A stretch of DNA of 64,000 nt, from NCBI RefSeq assembly GCF_017592545.1, contig NZ_JAGFOA010000001.1:62001-126000 (forward strand). The letters are read 5' to 3'. Below the pieces are notes generated by a model, which saw only the letters and a list, made by a program, of their open reading frames with translations, ran no database searches and had not been told where the DNA came from. The position numbers were made by a program, and so were the translations under genes. Source of the stretch: Microbacterium stercoris (lineage in GTDB: Bacteria > Actinomycetota > Actinomycetes > Actinomycetales > Microbacteriaceae). Every line of letters starts with the position of its first letter. Within the stretch, counting starts at the first letter, position 1. Shown piece by piece: positions 26,861-37,007 of this stretch.

Positions 26861-27742
26861 GTGACCACCTCAGACGTCTCCCGCGATCCCGCGAACTACT
26901 GCTATCGGCATCCCGATCGGATGAGCTTCGCGCTGTGCCAGCGCTGCCAGCGCACCATCTGCCCGGAATGCCAGACGCAGGCGGCGGTGGGAGTGATCTG
27001 CCCCGAGTGCATGCGCGAGCAGCGCAACGGGCGCAGCACCGCGCAGAAGCGCGCGGAGCGTCGATGGGGTCGCGGTGGCGGCGTCGCCGTCCGGGCGGGT
27101 GCCGCACCCGTCACCAACTGGATCGTCGGCATCACCGCCGGCTTCTTCCTTCTCGATCTGCTGCTCGGCCTGTTCGGCGTGAGCGTCGCCCAGTGGCTGG
27201 CGTTCGCCGCACCGACGCTGTATCCGCAGTACTTCGGCGTCTTCGAGCCGTGGCGCCTGCTCACCTACATGCTCGTGCACGGCAGCTTCATCCACGTCGG
27301 ACTGAACCTGCTCTCGGTCTGGATGATCGGCCGCGTGCTCGAGCCCATGCTCGGGCGCTGGCGCTTCATCGCGCTCTACCTCGTCGCAGGGCTCGGTGGT
27401 GCCGTCGCCGTCGCGTTCCTCGCCTTCGGCAGCACGGTCGTCGGCGCGTCGGGTGCGCTGTTCGGCATGCTCGGCGCGCTGCTCGTCATCGGCCGCACGC
27501 TCGGCGGCGACGTGCGGGGCATCCTGATCATTCTCGGCATCAACCTGGTGGTCGGGTTCCTCCTGCGTGCGATCTCCTGGGAGGCCCACATCGGCGGCCT
27601 CATCGCGGGACTTCTCGTCGGGTGGGTCTTCTCCACCACCCGGCGTGCGGACCAGTCGCGCAGACAGCTCATCCTGCTCGGCGTGATCGTCGTCGCCCTG
27701 CTGGCGCTCCTCGCGGTGCCGCCGCTCATCTGGCTGCGCTGA
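26861..27742 (+). CDS. Rhomboid intramembrane serine protease with zinc-ribbon N-terminus
   Basis: 293 residues from GTG 26861. The first 60 residues hold a B-box-like zinc ribbon: CYRHPD, CQRCQRTICPEC and CPECMREQ. Six or seven membrane helices follow, with the catalytic serine in GASGALFG and the partner histidine in AHIGG, plus the HVGLNLLS segment in helix 2. It cleaves transmembrane substrates within the membrane. Actinobacterial rhomboids near the pkn cluster have this layout. Confidence 0.93.
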   Translation: MTTSDVSRDPANYCYRHPDRMSFALCQRCQRTICPECQTQAAVGVICPECMREQRNGRSTAQKRAERRWGRGGGVAVRAGAAPVTNWIVGITAGFFLLDLLLGLFGVSVAQWLAFAAPTLYPQYFGVFEPWRLLTYMLVHGSFIHVGLNLLSVWMIGRVLEPMLGRWRFIALYLVAGLGGAVAVAFLAFGSTVVGASGALFGMLGALLVIGRTLGGDVRGILIILGINLVVGFLLRAISWEAHIGGLIAGLLVGWVFSTTRRADQSRRQLILLGVIVVALLALLAVPPLIWLR

Positions 27743-27749
27743 CATCGGA

Positions 27750-27758
27750 GTTATCCAC
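27750..27758 (+). promoter_or_regulatory. Isolated DnaA box
   Basis: A perfect TTATCCACA eight bases after the rhomboid stop, followed by a second TTATCC at 27762. It is about 23 kb from oriC. Confidence 0.55.
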
Positions 27759-27842
27759 AGAGTTATCCCCGGCTGGGGATGGAATCACACCGTTGTGATT
27801 TCGCCGCCCTCCACCGGTGGAAAAACCTGGTGATAAGTAGAA

Positions 27843-27880
27843 AAGCGCCCCTCGACCGAGTCGAGGGGCGCTTCGTTTTC
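27843..27880. terminator. Bidirectional terminator
   Basis: AAGCGCCCCTCGAC and GTCGAGGGGCGCTT pair perfectly around CGA and are followed by CGTTTTC; on the other strand AAAAG precedes it. It separates the convergent rhomboid and crgA genes. Confidence 0.88.
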
Positions 27881-27893
27881 CAGAGGCTGTGGA

Positions 27894-28145
27894 TTACCGC
27901 CAGCGAGTGGTCATGAGGAAGCCGATGAACGCGATGCCGAAGCCGATCACGAGGTTCCAGGCGTCGATGCCCGGGATGGGGAACTGCATGCCCGACAGGT
28001 AGAACACCAGGATCCACACCAGGCCGATGAGCATAAAACCGACCATCACCGGCTTGAACCACACCGGGTTCGGGGCGGCGTCGACCGCGGGACGCTCGAC
28101 GGCGTCGTCGTCATTCGGGCGCGCGGGCTTCTTGGTTCCTGCCAT
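27894..28145 (-). CDS. crgA: Cell division protein CrgA
   Basis: 83 residues from ATG 28145. A polar N-terminus (AGTKKPARPNDDDAVERP) is followed by two transmembrane helices with the family phrases NPVWFKPVMVGFMLIGLVW and PGIDAWNLVIGFGI, ending TTRWR. CrgA helps assemble the actinobacterial divisome. It diverges from the sortase gene over 34 bases. Confidence 0.93.
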   Translation of the reverse strand: MAGTKKPARPNDDDAVERPAVDAAPNPVWFKPVMVGFMLIGLVWILVFYLSGMQFPIPGIDAWNLVIGFGIAFIGFLMTTRWR

Positions 28146-28179
28146 GGGGCATATCCTACCGGCCGCGTAAACTGGATCC

Positions 28180-28959
28180 GTGACCACTGTGGGGGAGCTC
28201 AGGGGCGCGCGTCGCCGGCCCCGGCCCCGAAGTCGTGCCACTTTCGCGAGCGTGCTGGGCGAGATCCTGCTCACCTTCGGCGTGGTCATCCTGCTCTACG
28301 TGGTCTGGCAGATCTGGATCGGCGATCTGATCTACGGGCAGACGTCCCGGGCGGAGGCGCAGGAACTGTCGGCGCAGTGGGCGCAGAGCGCCCCGGTCGC
28401 ACCGGCGCCCGAGCCGATCGCCGACCCCGAGACCCAGGCGGTCACGTACGAGCCCGCCGCGGTGCCGCGTGATGAGGACGGCGTGCCGTGGGCGATCATG
28501 CGGGTGCCGCGCTGGGGATCCGACTACGAGATCAAGATCGCCGGCGGGGTGAGCAAGCCCCGTACCCTCGATCGCACCTGGATCGGCCACTACCTCGACA
28601 CCCAGATGCCGGGTGAGGTGGGCAACTTCGGTCTCGCCGCGCACCGCACCACCTTCGGCGCACCCTTCGCGCGCCTCCCGGAGCTGCGCGTGGGCGATCC
28701 GCTCGTGATCGAGACCGAAGCCGGGTGGTACGTCTACCGCTTCCGCAACCTCGAGTACGTGCGGCCCGACGCCTACGACGTGCTCGCCGACGTGCCGCAG
28801 GCCCCGGAGGTCGCTCCGGGCGAGCGCTACATCACCCTGACGAGCTGCTCGCCGAAGTTCTCCATGACCGAGCGCATCGTCGGCTATGGCGTCTTCGATT
28901 CGTTCCTGCCGCGCGCCACCGGGGAGACCCCCGCGGCGCTGACCGAAGGGCTCATCTGA
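28180..28959 (+). CDS. Class E sortase
   Basis: 259 residues from GTG 28180. One N-terminal transmembrane anchor (about 25-48), a Pro/Ala-rich linker, then the sortase barrel with catalytic histidine in LAAHRTTF and cysteine in ITLTSCSPKF, with arginine in TERIVGYG. It attaches LPxTG-like proteins to the cell surface. No obvious substrate gene lies beside it. It ends one base into the next gene. Confidence 0.93.
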   Translation: MTTVGELRGARRRPRPRSRATFASVLGEILLTFGVVILLYVVWQIWIGDLIYGQTSRAEAQELSAQWAQSAPVAPAPEPIADPETQAVTYEPAAVPRDEDGVPWAIMRVPRWGSDYEIKIAGGVSKPRTLDRTWIGHYLDTQMPGEVGNFGLAAHRTTFGAPFARLPELRVGDPLVIETEAGWYVYRFRNLEYVRPDAYDVLADVPQAPEVAPGERYITLTSCSPKFSMTERIVGYGVFDSFLPRATGETPAALTEGLI

Positions 28960-29114
28960 TGTACGCCGCCCTCTGGCGCATCCTGCCCGGCCCCTGGTTC
29001 GTGAAGCTGCTGATCGTGCTCGCGCTGGTGGCGGCCGCGCTCTACGGACTGTTTATGTACGTGTACCCGTGGATCGCCACGACCTTCGTGCCCGACGGCG
29101 GCACGATCCAGTAG
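28959..29114 (+). CDS. Small single-helix membrane protein
   Basis: 51 residues; ATG shares a base with the sortase stop (TGATG). One long hydrophobic helix (about 16-40) between WRILPGPWF and the end TTFVPDGGTIQ. It is conserved in this position in related actinobacteria as far as I recall, without a known role; coupling to the sortase suggests a related function. It ends 18 bases before the convergent pknB stop. Confidence 0.78.
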   Translation: MYAALWRILPGPWFVKLLIVLALVAAALYGLFMYVYPWIATTFVPDGGTIQ

Positions 29115-29132
29115 ACGAGCCGGCCGAGCGGT

Positions 29133-30887
29133 TCACTCACCGGTGCAGTAGGTGAGGGTGATCGTCGAGTGCACGGGCACATCGCCCACGGCCGACTGCT
29201 TGTGCACCAGGGGGCTTGAGCCTTCGGCCTGGCATCCGGCATCCTCTGCGGGGGTGACGACGAGGCCCTGAGCCTCGAGCTCGCTCTGAGCGAGGGCCAG
29301 CGTGCCGCCGGTGTAATCGACGATCGTCACGCGACCGGAGGCGACCACGAGGTTCACGGTCGAACCCGAGGGCACCTCGTCGCCCTCCACGACATCGCGG
29401 CCGTTGACCTGGGCCGAGATCACGGTGCCCGCGGCGAGCTCCGGGTCGTTGCGCGGCGTCACCGTGCCCACGAGCAGCTCGGCGCCGTCGATGGCGGCGC
29501 GCGCGTCGGCCTCGCTGGCCGACACGAGCTTCGGGACGACCGACACCTTCGGGCCCTCCGACACGACGACGGTGACCTCGGTTCCCGGTTCGACCTTCTC
29601 GCCCGCGGCCGGATCCGTCCGGATCACCACGCCCTCGACGACGGTGTCACTCGGCTCGGTCGTCGGAGACGACACGAGGTCCTCGTCCGTGAGCTCCGCG
29701 GATGCGTGCTCCAGATCCATCCCCGCCACGGTGGGCACGATCCTGGCGCTTGCGGGCACGGGATTGAGCGGATCCGTCTGCACCACCCAGAACAGCAGGG
29801 AGGCGACCAGCACGGTGATGAGGGCGACACCCGCCCAGATCCACGCCACCGGCGGGCCGGACTGCGTGCGTGTCATGGTGTTGTCGGTAGAAAGCTGGCG
29901 AAGCGAGCGGGCCGTCTCGGCCGCGCGGCGCGGGTCTTCGCCGTAGAGCTGGGTCGTGAGGGAGCCTACAGCCCGCTTCGACGGGGCCTTGCCGTCGGAT
30001 GCGGCGTCGAGCGCTTCGCGGAACGAGGCCGCATCCGGGAAGCGCTGTGACGGTTCCTTCGCGAGCGCGCGCAGCACGACCGGATCGAACGCGCGGGGCG
30101 ACGTCTCGTTGACGAGCGACGGCGTCACCGGGGTCTCGCTGACGTGCTGGTACGCGACCGCGACGGGGGAGTCGCCGCGGAAGGGCGGGCGTCCGGTGAG
30201 CAGCTCGTAGAGCACGATGCCGGTCGAGTACAGGTCGGCGCGACCGTCGACGGGTTCGCCCTTGGCCTGCTCGGGCGCGAAGTAGGCGGCCGTGCCGAGG
30301 ATGGCCGTGGTCTCGGCCACCGTCGAGGAGGTGTCGGACACCGCGCGTGCGATGCCGAAGTCCATGACCTTCACCTGGCCGGCGTCGGTGACCATGACGT
30401 TGCCGGGCTTGATGTCGCGGTGCACGACCCCCGCTCGGTGCGAGTACTCGAGCGCTTCCAGGATGCCGTCGACATAGCGCGACGCGTCGGCGGCGGGCAC
30501 GGGACCCAGGGCGATGAGGTCCTTGAGCAGCACGCCGTGGACGAGCTCCATCACGATGAACGGGATCGGGCGATCGGCGTTCACATCGGCCGCCACGTCC
30601 TCGCCGGCATCGAACACGCGCACGATCGCCTGGTTCGCCATGCGCGAGGCCGCCTGGGCTTCGAGCCGGAATCGCGTGCGGAACGCACTGTCGCCGGCGA
30701 GGTCGCGCTTGAGGATCTTGATCGCGACGTCGCGGCCGAGGGTCAGGTCATACCCGCGATAGACCGTCGCCATGCCGCCGCGCCCGATGAGCGCGCCGAT
30801 GCGATAGCGCGCGCCGAGCACGCGCCCGTCGAGGGCGTGTGTCTCATCTGCGGTGCGTTCTTCCACGGCCTGCTTCTGATCGGTCAT
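29133..30887 (-). CDS. pknB: PASTA-domain Ser/Thr protein kinase PknB
   Basis: 584 residues. The kinase domain (about 25-290) has the glycine loop GRGGMATVYRG, the VAIKIL lysine, catalytic loop [11 protein letters not shown] and DFGIA. A transmembrane helix lies at about 345-366. Outside are three PASTA domains (about 377-448, 450-517, 519-583), which bind peptidoglycan fragments or lipid II. The C-terminal PASTA carries a cysteine pair (CQAEG and TYCTGE), probably disulphide-linked. It controls growth and cell-wall synthesis together with PstP. It is the last gene of the leftward fhaA-fhaB-pstP-rodA-pbpA-pknA-pknB unit. Confidence 0.95.
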   Translation of the reverse strand: MTDQKQAVEERTADETHALDGRVLGARYRIGALIGRGGMATVYRGYDLTLGRDVAIKILKRDLAGDSAFRTRFRLEAQAASRMANQAIVRVFDAGEDVAADVNADRPIPFIVMELVHGVLLKDLIALGPVPAADASRYVDGILEALEYSHRAGVVHRDIKPGNVMVTDAGQVKVMDFGIARAVSDTSSTVAETTAILGTAAYFAPEQAKGEPVDGRADLYSTGIVLYELLTGRPPFRGDSPVAVAYQHVSETPVTPSLVNETSPRAFDPVVLRALAKEPSQRFPDAASFREALDAASDGKAPSKRAVGSLTTQLYGEDPRRAAETARSLRQLSTDNTMTRTQSGPPVAWIWAGVALITVLVASLLFWVVQTDPLNPVPASARIVPTVAGMDLEHASAELTDEDLVSSPTTEPSDTVVEGVVIRTDPAAGEKVEPGTEVTVVVSEGPKVSVVPKLVSASEADARAAIDGAELLVGTVTPRNDPELAAGTVISAQVNGRDVVEGDEVPSGSTVNLVVASGRVTIVDYTGGTLALAQSELEAQGLVVTPAEDAGCQAEGSSPLVHKQSAVGDVPVHSTITLTYCTGE

Positions 30888-30940
30888 CTCGTCCCCCCGG
30901 ACCCGACGTCTGCGGTCGCGAACTGCTCGGCGGCTGCCGG

Positions 30941-32767
30941 TCAGTTCGCGGTGGTTCCCTCCGCAGCGGGCTCCTCGGTCGGATCCGGCGTGGGAGTGGT
31001 CGGCGGCTCGACGGGCGGGGTCACCAGCGCGACCGAGCCCGTGGGCGACGGCTCCGATGCGCGCGGCGCCACGTCACCGAGCGTGCAGCGCACCTGGTAG
31101 TACGCGGAGACCTCTGAGCCGGAGTTGGACGCCTGCACGGCGGCCGACGTGGTCGCACCGTCGAAGTCGGCGGTCTGCGCGCCGTTCTGCTGGAACACCG
31201 CGTTCTGCAGGGTCACCGTGTAGCCGGCGCGGTCCGGCGCGGACGCCGGGCAGTTGACGGGCGACCAGCTGACGCTGAAGACGCTGCTCGGCGCGGTCTG
31301 GCTGATCGGCGCGCCGTTCAGCGAGAACGTCGGGGCGTTCACGGGCGGGGCGATCGAGGCGATCGGTCCGTAGGTGCTCGCGGTGATCGGCATGCTCTCG
31401 TCGACGAATCCGCCCGGGGTCACCTCGTAGATGAGGCCCTCCTGCGAGAGGTCGGAGGCCTGCATGCTGCCGACGCCGCAGTTCCAGGTGAACTGGCCGT
31501 GCTCGGCGAGCTTGGCGCTCGCCGCGTCGCACGTCAGACCCTCGAGACCGAGCGCGTCGATGTCGACACGCGCCACGGTGGGCGTGGGCGTCGGCGAAGG
31601 CGTCGGCTTCGGTGTGGGATTGGCAGCGGTCGTGGTGGGCGTCGGCTTCGGATCGCCGCCGAACAGCTGGTCGCCGAACAGGCCGAAGATGGCACCGCCC
31701 AGCACCACGAGCAGCAGCACGATGAGCGCGATGAGCGGCCAGGTCCACGGGCTGCGCTTCTTCTTGGGCCCCGGCTCGGCCGGCACCTCCTCCTCGTCGC
31801 CGATCGGCACGGGAGTCGTGTTCGGCAGGATGCGCGTGGCGCTGTCGTCGCCGGGGCGCAGCAGCTGCGTGAAGGTGTCGTCGGCGCCCTTGGCGGCCAG
31901 AGCCGTGCCGGCGGCGATCGCGGGCACCGCGGCCGCGGCAGCGGCGACGTCTCCGCGGCGCAGCGCATTGGCCGCTCGCGCGACGACCGCGGCGGAGGCC
32001 GGGCGATCCTCGGTCTTCTTGGCGATCATCGCGAGCACGAGATTGCGCACCGGCTCGGGGATGTCGTCCTGCAGCGGCGGGGGCTGCTCGTTGATCTGCG
32101 CCATCGCGATCGCGACCTGCGACTCGCCCGTGAAGGGCCGGCGGCCGGCCAGCGACTCGTAGGCCACGATGCCGAGGGAGTAGATGTCGGTCGCGGGCGA
32201 CGCGGGGTGGCCGGACGCCTGCTCGGGCGACAGGTACTGCACCGTGCCCATGACCTGACCCGTGGCGGTCAGCGGCACCTGGTCGGCGATGCGGGCGATG
32301 CCGAAATCGGTGATCTTCACGCGCCCGTCGGGCGTGATCAGCAGGTTTCCGGGCTTGATGTCGCGATGCACGAGGCCTGCCGCGTGTGCGGCCTGCAGGG
32401 CCGAGGCGGTCTGCGCGACCACGTCGAGCGCGCGCTCGGGCTGCAGACGGTTCTCGCGCTCGAGCACCGTGGAGAGAGCCTCGCCGGGCACGAGCTCCAT
32501 CACGAGGAAGGCGGATCCGTTCTCCTCGCCGTAGTCGAAGACGCTCGCGATGCCCTCGTGGTTGACGAGCGCGGCGTGGCGGGCCTCGGCGCGGAAGCGC
32601 TCGAGGAAGCCCGGGTCGCCCATGTACTCGTCTTTGAGGATCTTGATCGCGACGGAACGCCCGATGACGTGGTCGGTGGCCTCCCAGACCTCGCCCATGC
32701 CGCCGATCGCGATCCGCGAATTCAGCTCGTATCGTCCGCCGAAGGACACGCCCTGTGTCGGCCTCAT
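30941..32767 (-). CDS. pknA: Ser/Thr protein kinase PknA
   Basis: 608 residues from ATG 32767, which overlaps the pbpA stop (ATGA); the longer open frame is ignored because it lies over pbpA. Kinase domain about 9-275 ([42 protein letters not shown]). A transmembrane helix at about 340-367 follows a KKKR stop. The extracellular part starts with a Pro/Thr-rich spacer ([18 protein letters not shown]) and one PASTA-like repeat near 410-470, then an unassigned region that ends [11 protein letters not shown]. It is longer than the mycobacterial PknA. Confidence 0.93.
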   Translation of the reverse strand: MRPTQGVSFGGRYELNSRIAIGGMGEVWEATDHVIGRSVAIKILKDEYMGDPGFLERFRAEARHAALVNHEGIASVFDYGEENGSAFLVMELVPGEALSTVLERENRLQPERALDVVAQTASALQAAHAAGLVHRDIKPGNLLITPDGRVKITDFGIARIADQVPLTATGQVMGTVQYLSPEQASGHPASPATDIYSLGIVAYESLAGRRPFTGESQVAIAMAQINEQPPPLQDDIPEPVRNLVLAMIAKKTEDRPASAAVVARAANALRRGDVAAAAAAVPAIAAGTALAAKGADDTFTQLLRPGDDSATRILPNTTPVPIGDEEEVPAEPGPKKKRSPWTWPLIALIVLLLVVLGGAIFGLFGDQLFGGDPKPTPTTTAANPTPKPTPSPTPTPTVARVDIDALGLEGLTCDAASAKLAEHGQFTWNCGVGSMQASDLSQEGLIYEVTPGGFVDESMPITASTYGPIASIAPPVNAPTFSLNGAPISQTAPSSVFSVSWSPVNCPASAPDRAGYTVTLQNAVFQQNGAQTADFDGATTSAAVQASNSGSEVSAYYQVRCTLGDVAPRASEPSPTGSVALVTPPVEPPTTPTPDPTEEPAAEGTTAN

Positions 32768-34233
32768 CTGCTCAGCACCGCCTCCATGACCTTCTTCGCG
32801 ATCGGAGCCGCGATCGTGTTGCCGCTGCCCGATGTCCCCTGACCGCCGCCGTCTTCGACGAGCACCGCCACCGCGATCTCGGGGTCGTCGGCCGGCGCGA
32901 AGCCCGTGAACCACAGCGTGTACGGGTTGTCCCCGCCCATCTCCGCGGTGCCCGTTTTTCCAGCCACGTCGACGCCTTCCATTCTTGCACCCGTGGCCGC
33001 ACCATCCTGGACACTCGAGACCATCGCCTCGGTGACCTGCTCGGCCGTCTCCGAGCTCATCGTCTCCCCGAACACCGAGGGCTCGAAGGTCTGCTGGGTG
33101 GACAGATCGGCACCGACGACCTCATCGACCGCGTAGGGGTTCATGAGGGTGCCTCCGTTGGCGATCGCGGCCGAGATCAGCGCCACCTGAAGCGGCGTCG
33201 CGGTGACCTGGCCCTGACCGAAGCCGCTGAGGCCGGTCTGCGCGTCGTCGGTGATTCCCGCGGGGTAGCCGGACACGGCGGCGGCGAGAGGCGCGACGGC
33301 GAGCTCCTGGTTGAACCCGAGCTTCTCGGCCATCTCGCGGATCGCCTCGTCGCCCAGCTTGATGGCGAGCTCGGCCATGGGCACGTTGCAGCTCAGGCGG
33401 ATCGCCGTGGCGATGGTGGTCGTCGCGCCCGGGCCGCAGGTGGTGCCGCTCGAGTTGGCCACCTTGTGGTTCGACTGCGGCAGCGTGAACGTCGCCGGGT
33501 TGGGGAGCTGGCTCGTCATCGTGTAGTCGCCCGACTCGAGAGCTGCGGCCGCGACGACGAGCTTGAACGTCGATCCGGGAGGATTGACGTCTCCCGCCAG
33601 CGCGCGGTTGAGCAGGGGGCGCCCCGGATCGTCCTCGAGCGCCGCGTAGGTGGCGTTGGTGCCGTCGGGGTCGTGGGTGGCGAGGGTGTTCGCGTCGAAG
33701 CCGGGCGTCGACACGAGAGCCAGGATCCGGCCCGTCTTCGGCTCGATCGCGACCACGGCGCCGGTGAAGCCGGCCTGGGTGAGCCCGTCGTACGCGGCCT
33801 TCTGCGCGGCGGGGTCGAGGGTCAGCAGCACCGACGATCCGCGCGGCGGCTGGCCGGTCACGATCTGGTCGATGCGCTGGAAGAACGCCGATCCGGCGGT
33901 GCCCGACAGCTCCTGGCTCATGGCCTGCTCGATGCCGGTCTGCGAGCCGAGCGACGGGTTGAGGAAGCCCGTGACGTGCGACCACATGGGCGAGTCGAGG
34001 TACTGCCGCTGCCAGACGTAGAGGTCGCTCGACGGCACGGAGGTCGCGATCTCCGATCCGCCCGCGACGATCGCGCCGCGTTGCGTCTCGAAGCCGTCGA
34101 GGGTGGTGCGACGGTTGTTCGGATCGTCGGCCAGTTCGTCGGCCTGCAGCACCTGGATGGTGCTCGTCGAGGCGAACAGGCCGAGGAACATCACCAGCAC
34201 GATGATGGAGAGGCGCCGGAGCTCCTTGGTCAT
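32764..34233 (-). CDS. pbpA: Penicillin-binding protein A, class B transpeptidase
   Basis: 489 residues. One N-terminal membrane anchor, a short dimerisation region, then the transpeptidase with the three active-site motifs: STFK near 221, SCN near 282 and KTGTAE near 425. It crosslinks peptidoglycan. GAGGGGGTGA stands before the ATG. It partners the SEDS protein encoded just upstream and is likely to be phosphorylated by the adjacent kinases. Confidence 0.95.
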   Translation of the reverse strand: MTKELRRLSIIVLVMFLGLFASTSTIQVLQADELADDPNNRRTTLDGFETQRGAIVAGGSEIATSVPSSDLYVWQRQYLDSPMWSHVTGFLNPSLGSQTGIEQAMSQELSGTAGSAFFQRIDQIVTGQPPRGSSVLLTLDPAAQKAAYDGLTQAGFTGAVVAIEPKTGRILALVSTPGFDANTLATHDPDGTNATYAALEDDPGRPLLNRALAGDVNPPGSTFKLVVAAAALESGDYTMTSQLPNPATFTLPQSNHKVANSSGTTCGPGATTTIATAIRLSCNVPMAELAIKLGDEAIREMAEKLGFNQELAVAPLAAAVSGYPAGITDDAQTGLSGFGQGQVTATPLQVALISAAIANGGTLMNPYAVDEVVGADLSTQQTFEPSVFGETMSSETAEQVTEAMVSSVQDGAATGARMEGVDVAGKTGTAEMGGDNPYTLWFTGFAPADDPEIAVAVLVEDGGGQGTSGSGNTIAAPIAKKVMEAVLSR

Positions 34234-34300
34234 GCGCTCTCACCCCCTCGGGACACCCGGGGCATCTCTTCTCGCTTCGTGTGCTCGATGATCGCGGGCG

Positions 34301-35677
34301 TCATCCGATCACCGCCCTCGGCTGCTGGCGCACGGCGTCGCTGATGCGCAGGATGATGCCCACGATGATCCAGTTCGCAAGCAGCGAGGATCCGCCGGCC
34401 GCCAGGAACGGGGTGGTCAGACCCGTGAGGGGGATGAGACGCGTGACGCCGCCGACCATGATGAACACCTGCAGCGCGAGCGTGAACGACAGCGCGGTCG
34501 CGAGCAGCTTGCCGAAGTCGTCCTGGCCGGCGACGCCGATGCGGAGGCCGCGGGCGACGAAGACGAGGTAGAGGCAGAGGATCGCGAACAGGCCCGCGAG
34601 CCCCAGCTCCTCGCCGAGGCTCGGGATGATGTAGTCGCTCTGCGACACGGGCGTGAGGTACGGGCGGCCGAGGCCCAGGCCCGTGCCGATGAGTCCGCCG
34701 TGCGCGAGCCCGAAGATGCCGTTCACCAGCTGGTAGCTGCCGCCCTGGGCGGCGATGAGCTCGGGGTCGAACGCGTTCAGCCAGGCGCTGAAGCGGCCGT
34801 GTACGTACTCGAGCACAAACGAGGCCGCGATCGCGCCGCCCACGGCGAGCAGCACGCCGATGAGCACCCATCCAGTCTTGCCCGTGGCGACGTAGAGCGT
34901 CGCGACGAACATGCCGAAGATCAGCAGACCGGTGCCGAGGTCGCGCTGCACCACGATGATCGCCATCGAGATCAGCCAGATCACGAGCAGCGGTCCGAAC
35001 TCGCGTGCCCTCGGGAAGGTGAATCCGAGGATGCGGCGTCCCGTCGAGGCGAGGCTCTCGCGGGTGCGCACGAGGTAGCCGGCGAAGAAGATCGCAAGGC
35101 AGATCTTCGCGATCTCGCCGGGCTGGAAGTAGTACGGGCCGATGTGGATCCACACGAGGGCGTTGCCGCCGCCCCGGATGCCGGGGATGAACGGGAGGAT
35201 CAGCAGCACCACACCCAGCAGGCCGAAGATGTAGGTGTACCGGAACAGCACGCGGTAGTTGCTCAGCACCCAGACGAGCGCGCCGCACAGCACCACGCCG
35301 ATTCCGGCGTAGATGAGCTGGCGTCCCGCGGCGCCCGCGTCGGTGCCGGCGGCGCCGGAGATGCCGAGGCGGTAGATCATCGCGAAGCCGAGGCCCGTCA
35401 GCAGCGTGGCGATCGGCACGACGAACGGATCCGCCTGCGGTGCCTTCAGGCGCAGCACGATGTGCAGGATCAGCACGAGCGCGCCGAGCACACCCTGCGA
35501 GATCAGCACGCCCGATTCGATCGAGCCGAGCTCGCCGAGCTGTGAGAGCGCCGTGGCGACGATCGTGAGGGCGATCGCGAACAGCGTCAGACCCAGTTCG
35601 CGGTTGCGCTGGGGCTGCGGCTGCCGCACCTTGCGCAGCGCCTTGAGGACGGCGGTGTCGGCCGCGGGGGCGGTCAT
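34301..35677 (-). CDS. rodA: SEDS glycosyltransferase, FtsW/RodA family
   Basis: 458 residues from ATG 35677, overlapping the pstP stop by four bases. About ten to twelve membrane helices, with the SEDS phrases YYFQPGEIAKI, VIWLISMAIIVVQRDLGTGLL and SLGEELGLAGLF. It polymerises lipid II into glycan strands together with the PBP encoded downstream. Ends RQQPRAVIG, 67 bases before pbpA. Confidence 0.94.
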   Translation of the reverse strand: MTAPAADTAVLKALRKVRQPQPQRNRELGLTLFAIALTIVATALSQLGELGSIESGVLISQGVLGALVLILHIVLRLKAPQADPFVVPIATLLTGLGFAMIYRLGISGAAGTDAGAAGRQLIYAGIGVVLCGALVWVLSNYRVLFRYTYIFGLLGVVLLILPFIPGIRGGGNALVWIHIGPYYFQPGEIAKICLAIFFAGYLVRTRESLASTGRRILGFTFPRAREFGPLLVIWLISMAIIVVQRDLGTGLLIFGMFVATLYVATGKTGWVLIGVLLAVGGAIAASFVLEYVHGRFSAWLNAFDPELIAAQGGSYQLVNGIFGLAHGGLIGTGLGLGRPYLTPVSQSDYIIPSLGEELGLAGLFAILCLYLVFVARGLRIGVAGQDDFGKLLATALSFTLALQVFIMVGGVTRLIPLTGLTTPFLAAGGSSLLANWIIVGIILRISDAVRQQPRAVIG

Positions 35678-36996
35678 CCGGCTGCTCCCGTCGGGGTCGG
35701 GGTGGGCGTCGGGGTCGGGGCGGGCGTCGGCGTCGGGGTCGGGGTCGGCTCGACGGGATCCGGCAGGACGGATCCGCGCAGGCGCTGCACGATGGCCTCC
35801 GCGTCCGCGAGCGAGCGGGCGCTGATCGTCAGCTCCACGCGGTTGCGCTGATACGGCGACAGGTCGGCCAGGAGGATGTCGGTGTCCTCGTGCGGCGAGG
35901 ACAGCGAGATCGGCCCGAGCGATTGCTGGATGCCGCGGTAGATGACGACGGAGTCATCGTCGGCGCCGACGAAGTAGCGCGTCTGCGTCCAGTTGAAGAA
36001 GAGGCAGAACCCGGCCACGACCACCGCAGCGAGCAGCACGATGAGGGCGATCCCGCCGATGCGCCGGCGACGCGCGCGGCGGCGATCCTCCTCGATCAGC
36101 TCCTCGAGGTACTCGGGCTCCGGCTCGAAGTGCGTGGGCTCGTTGGCGGCCTGGCGGTTCGGGTGCAGCCAGCTCGTGGGCAGCAGCGTGCTGCGCGTGG
36201 CCGCCGGCACCTTGATGCCCTGCGGGTTCGAGGCGGCGCCGACGATCGTCGCGGTGCCGCTCACGAGCGGATGCTGGCCGCCGACGTCCACCAGCACGAT
36301 GGTGACGTTGTCGGGGGCTCCGCCGTCGAGCGCGTACTTGAGCAGCATGTCGGCCGTGCGGCCCGGGGGGAGCCCGAGCTTCAGCACCTTCTGCAGGTGG
36401 GTCTCGTCGACCACACCGCTCAGGCCGTCCGAGCACAGCAGCCAGCGGTCGCCCGGACGCGTCGGCATGATGAACGTGTCGACTTCCGGATCCGGATCCA
36501 TGTCGCCGAGCACACGCATGAGCACCGAGCGACGCGGATGGAAGCGCGCCTCCTCGGGCGTGATGCGGCCCGAGTCGACGAGGCGCTGCACGAAGGTGTG
36601 GTCGGTGGTGATCTGGGTGAGCGCGTTGTCGCGCCACAGGTAGATGCGCGAGTCGCCGATGTGGGCGATGACGGCGAACTCGTCGACCATCGCGATGGCG
36701 CTGACCGTGGTGCCGAGACCGGCGAGCTCGGGGCGGCGCGAGGCGATCTGGATGAGGTCGCCCGCCGTGCCCGCGATCGTCTCGCGCAGGGTGACCTCGG
36801 CCTCCTCGGGGGATGCCCACGTGTGGTCGAGCTCCTGCAGGGTGGTCACCGCGACGCTGGAGGCGACGTCGCCTCCCGCGTGGCCGCCCATGCCGTCGGC
36901 GACGACGAACAGATTCGAGCCCGAGTAGCCCGAATCCTGATTGTTCGATCGCACCTTTCCCGTATGGGAGAGGGCGGCGCTCGATCCGATGAACAT
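35674..36996 (-). CDS. pstP: PP2C-type protein phosphatase PstP
   Basis: 440 residues. The PPM catalytic domain (about 1-235) has the metal motifs SNNQDSGY, VVADGMGGHAGG, AHIGDSRIY and DGGAPDNVTIVL. An intracellular linker is followed by a transmembrane helix near 310-330. The extracellular part ends in a run of Pro-Thr pairs (TPTPTPTPAPTPTPTPTPTG). It reverses the kinases' phosphorylation of wall and division proteins. The gene begins 11 bases after fhaB. Confidence 0.95.
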   Translation of the reverse strand: MFIGSSAALSHTGKVRSNNQDSGYSGSNLFVVADGMGGHAGGDVASSVAVTTLQELDHTWASPEEAEVTLRETIAGTAGDLIQIASRRPELAGLGTTVSAIAMVDEFAVIAHIGDSRIYLWRDNALTQITTDHTFVQRLVDSGRITPEEARFHPRRSVLMRVLGDMDPDPEVDTFIMPTRPGDRWLLCSDGLSGVVDETHLQKVLKLGLPPGRTADMLLKYALDGGAPDNVTIVLVDVGGQHPLVSGTATIVGAASNPQGIKVPAATRSTLLPTSWLHPNRQAANEPTHFEPEPEYLEELIEEDRRRARRRRIGGIALIVLLAAVVVAGFCLFFNWTQTRYFVGADDDSVVIYRGIQQSLGPISLSSPHEDTDILLADLSPYQRNRVELTISARSLADAEAIVQRLRGSVLPDPVEPTPTPTPTPAPTPTPTPTPTGAAG

Positions 36997-37007
36997 CCGG
37001 CGGGCGC

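Noticed and set aside
34230..35288. 352-residue minus-strand frame overlapping rodA in another register
   Set aside because: Arg/His/Pro-rich out-of-frame reading of the rodA gene, which has clear SEDS motifs.
35690..35750. GTCGGGGT-type repeated DNA as a minisatellite or non-coding element
   Set aside because: It is the coding end of pstP and simply encodes the Pro-Thr tail.
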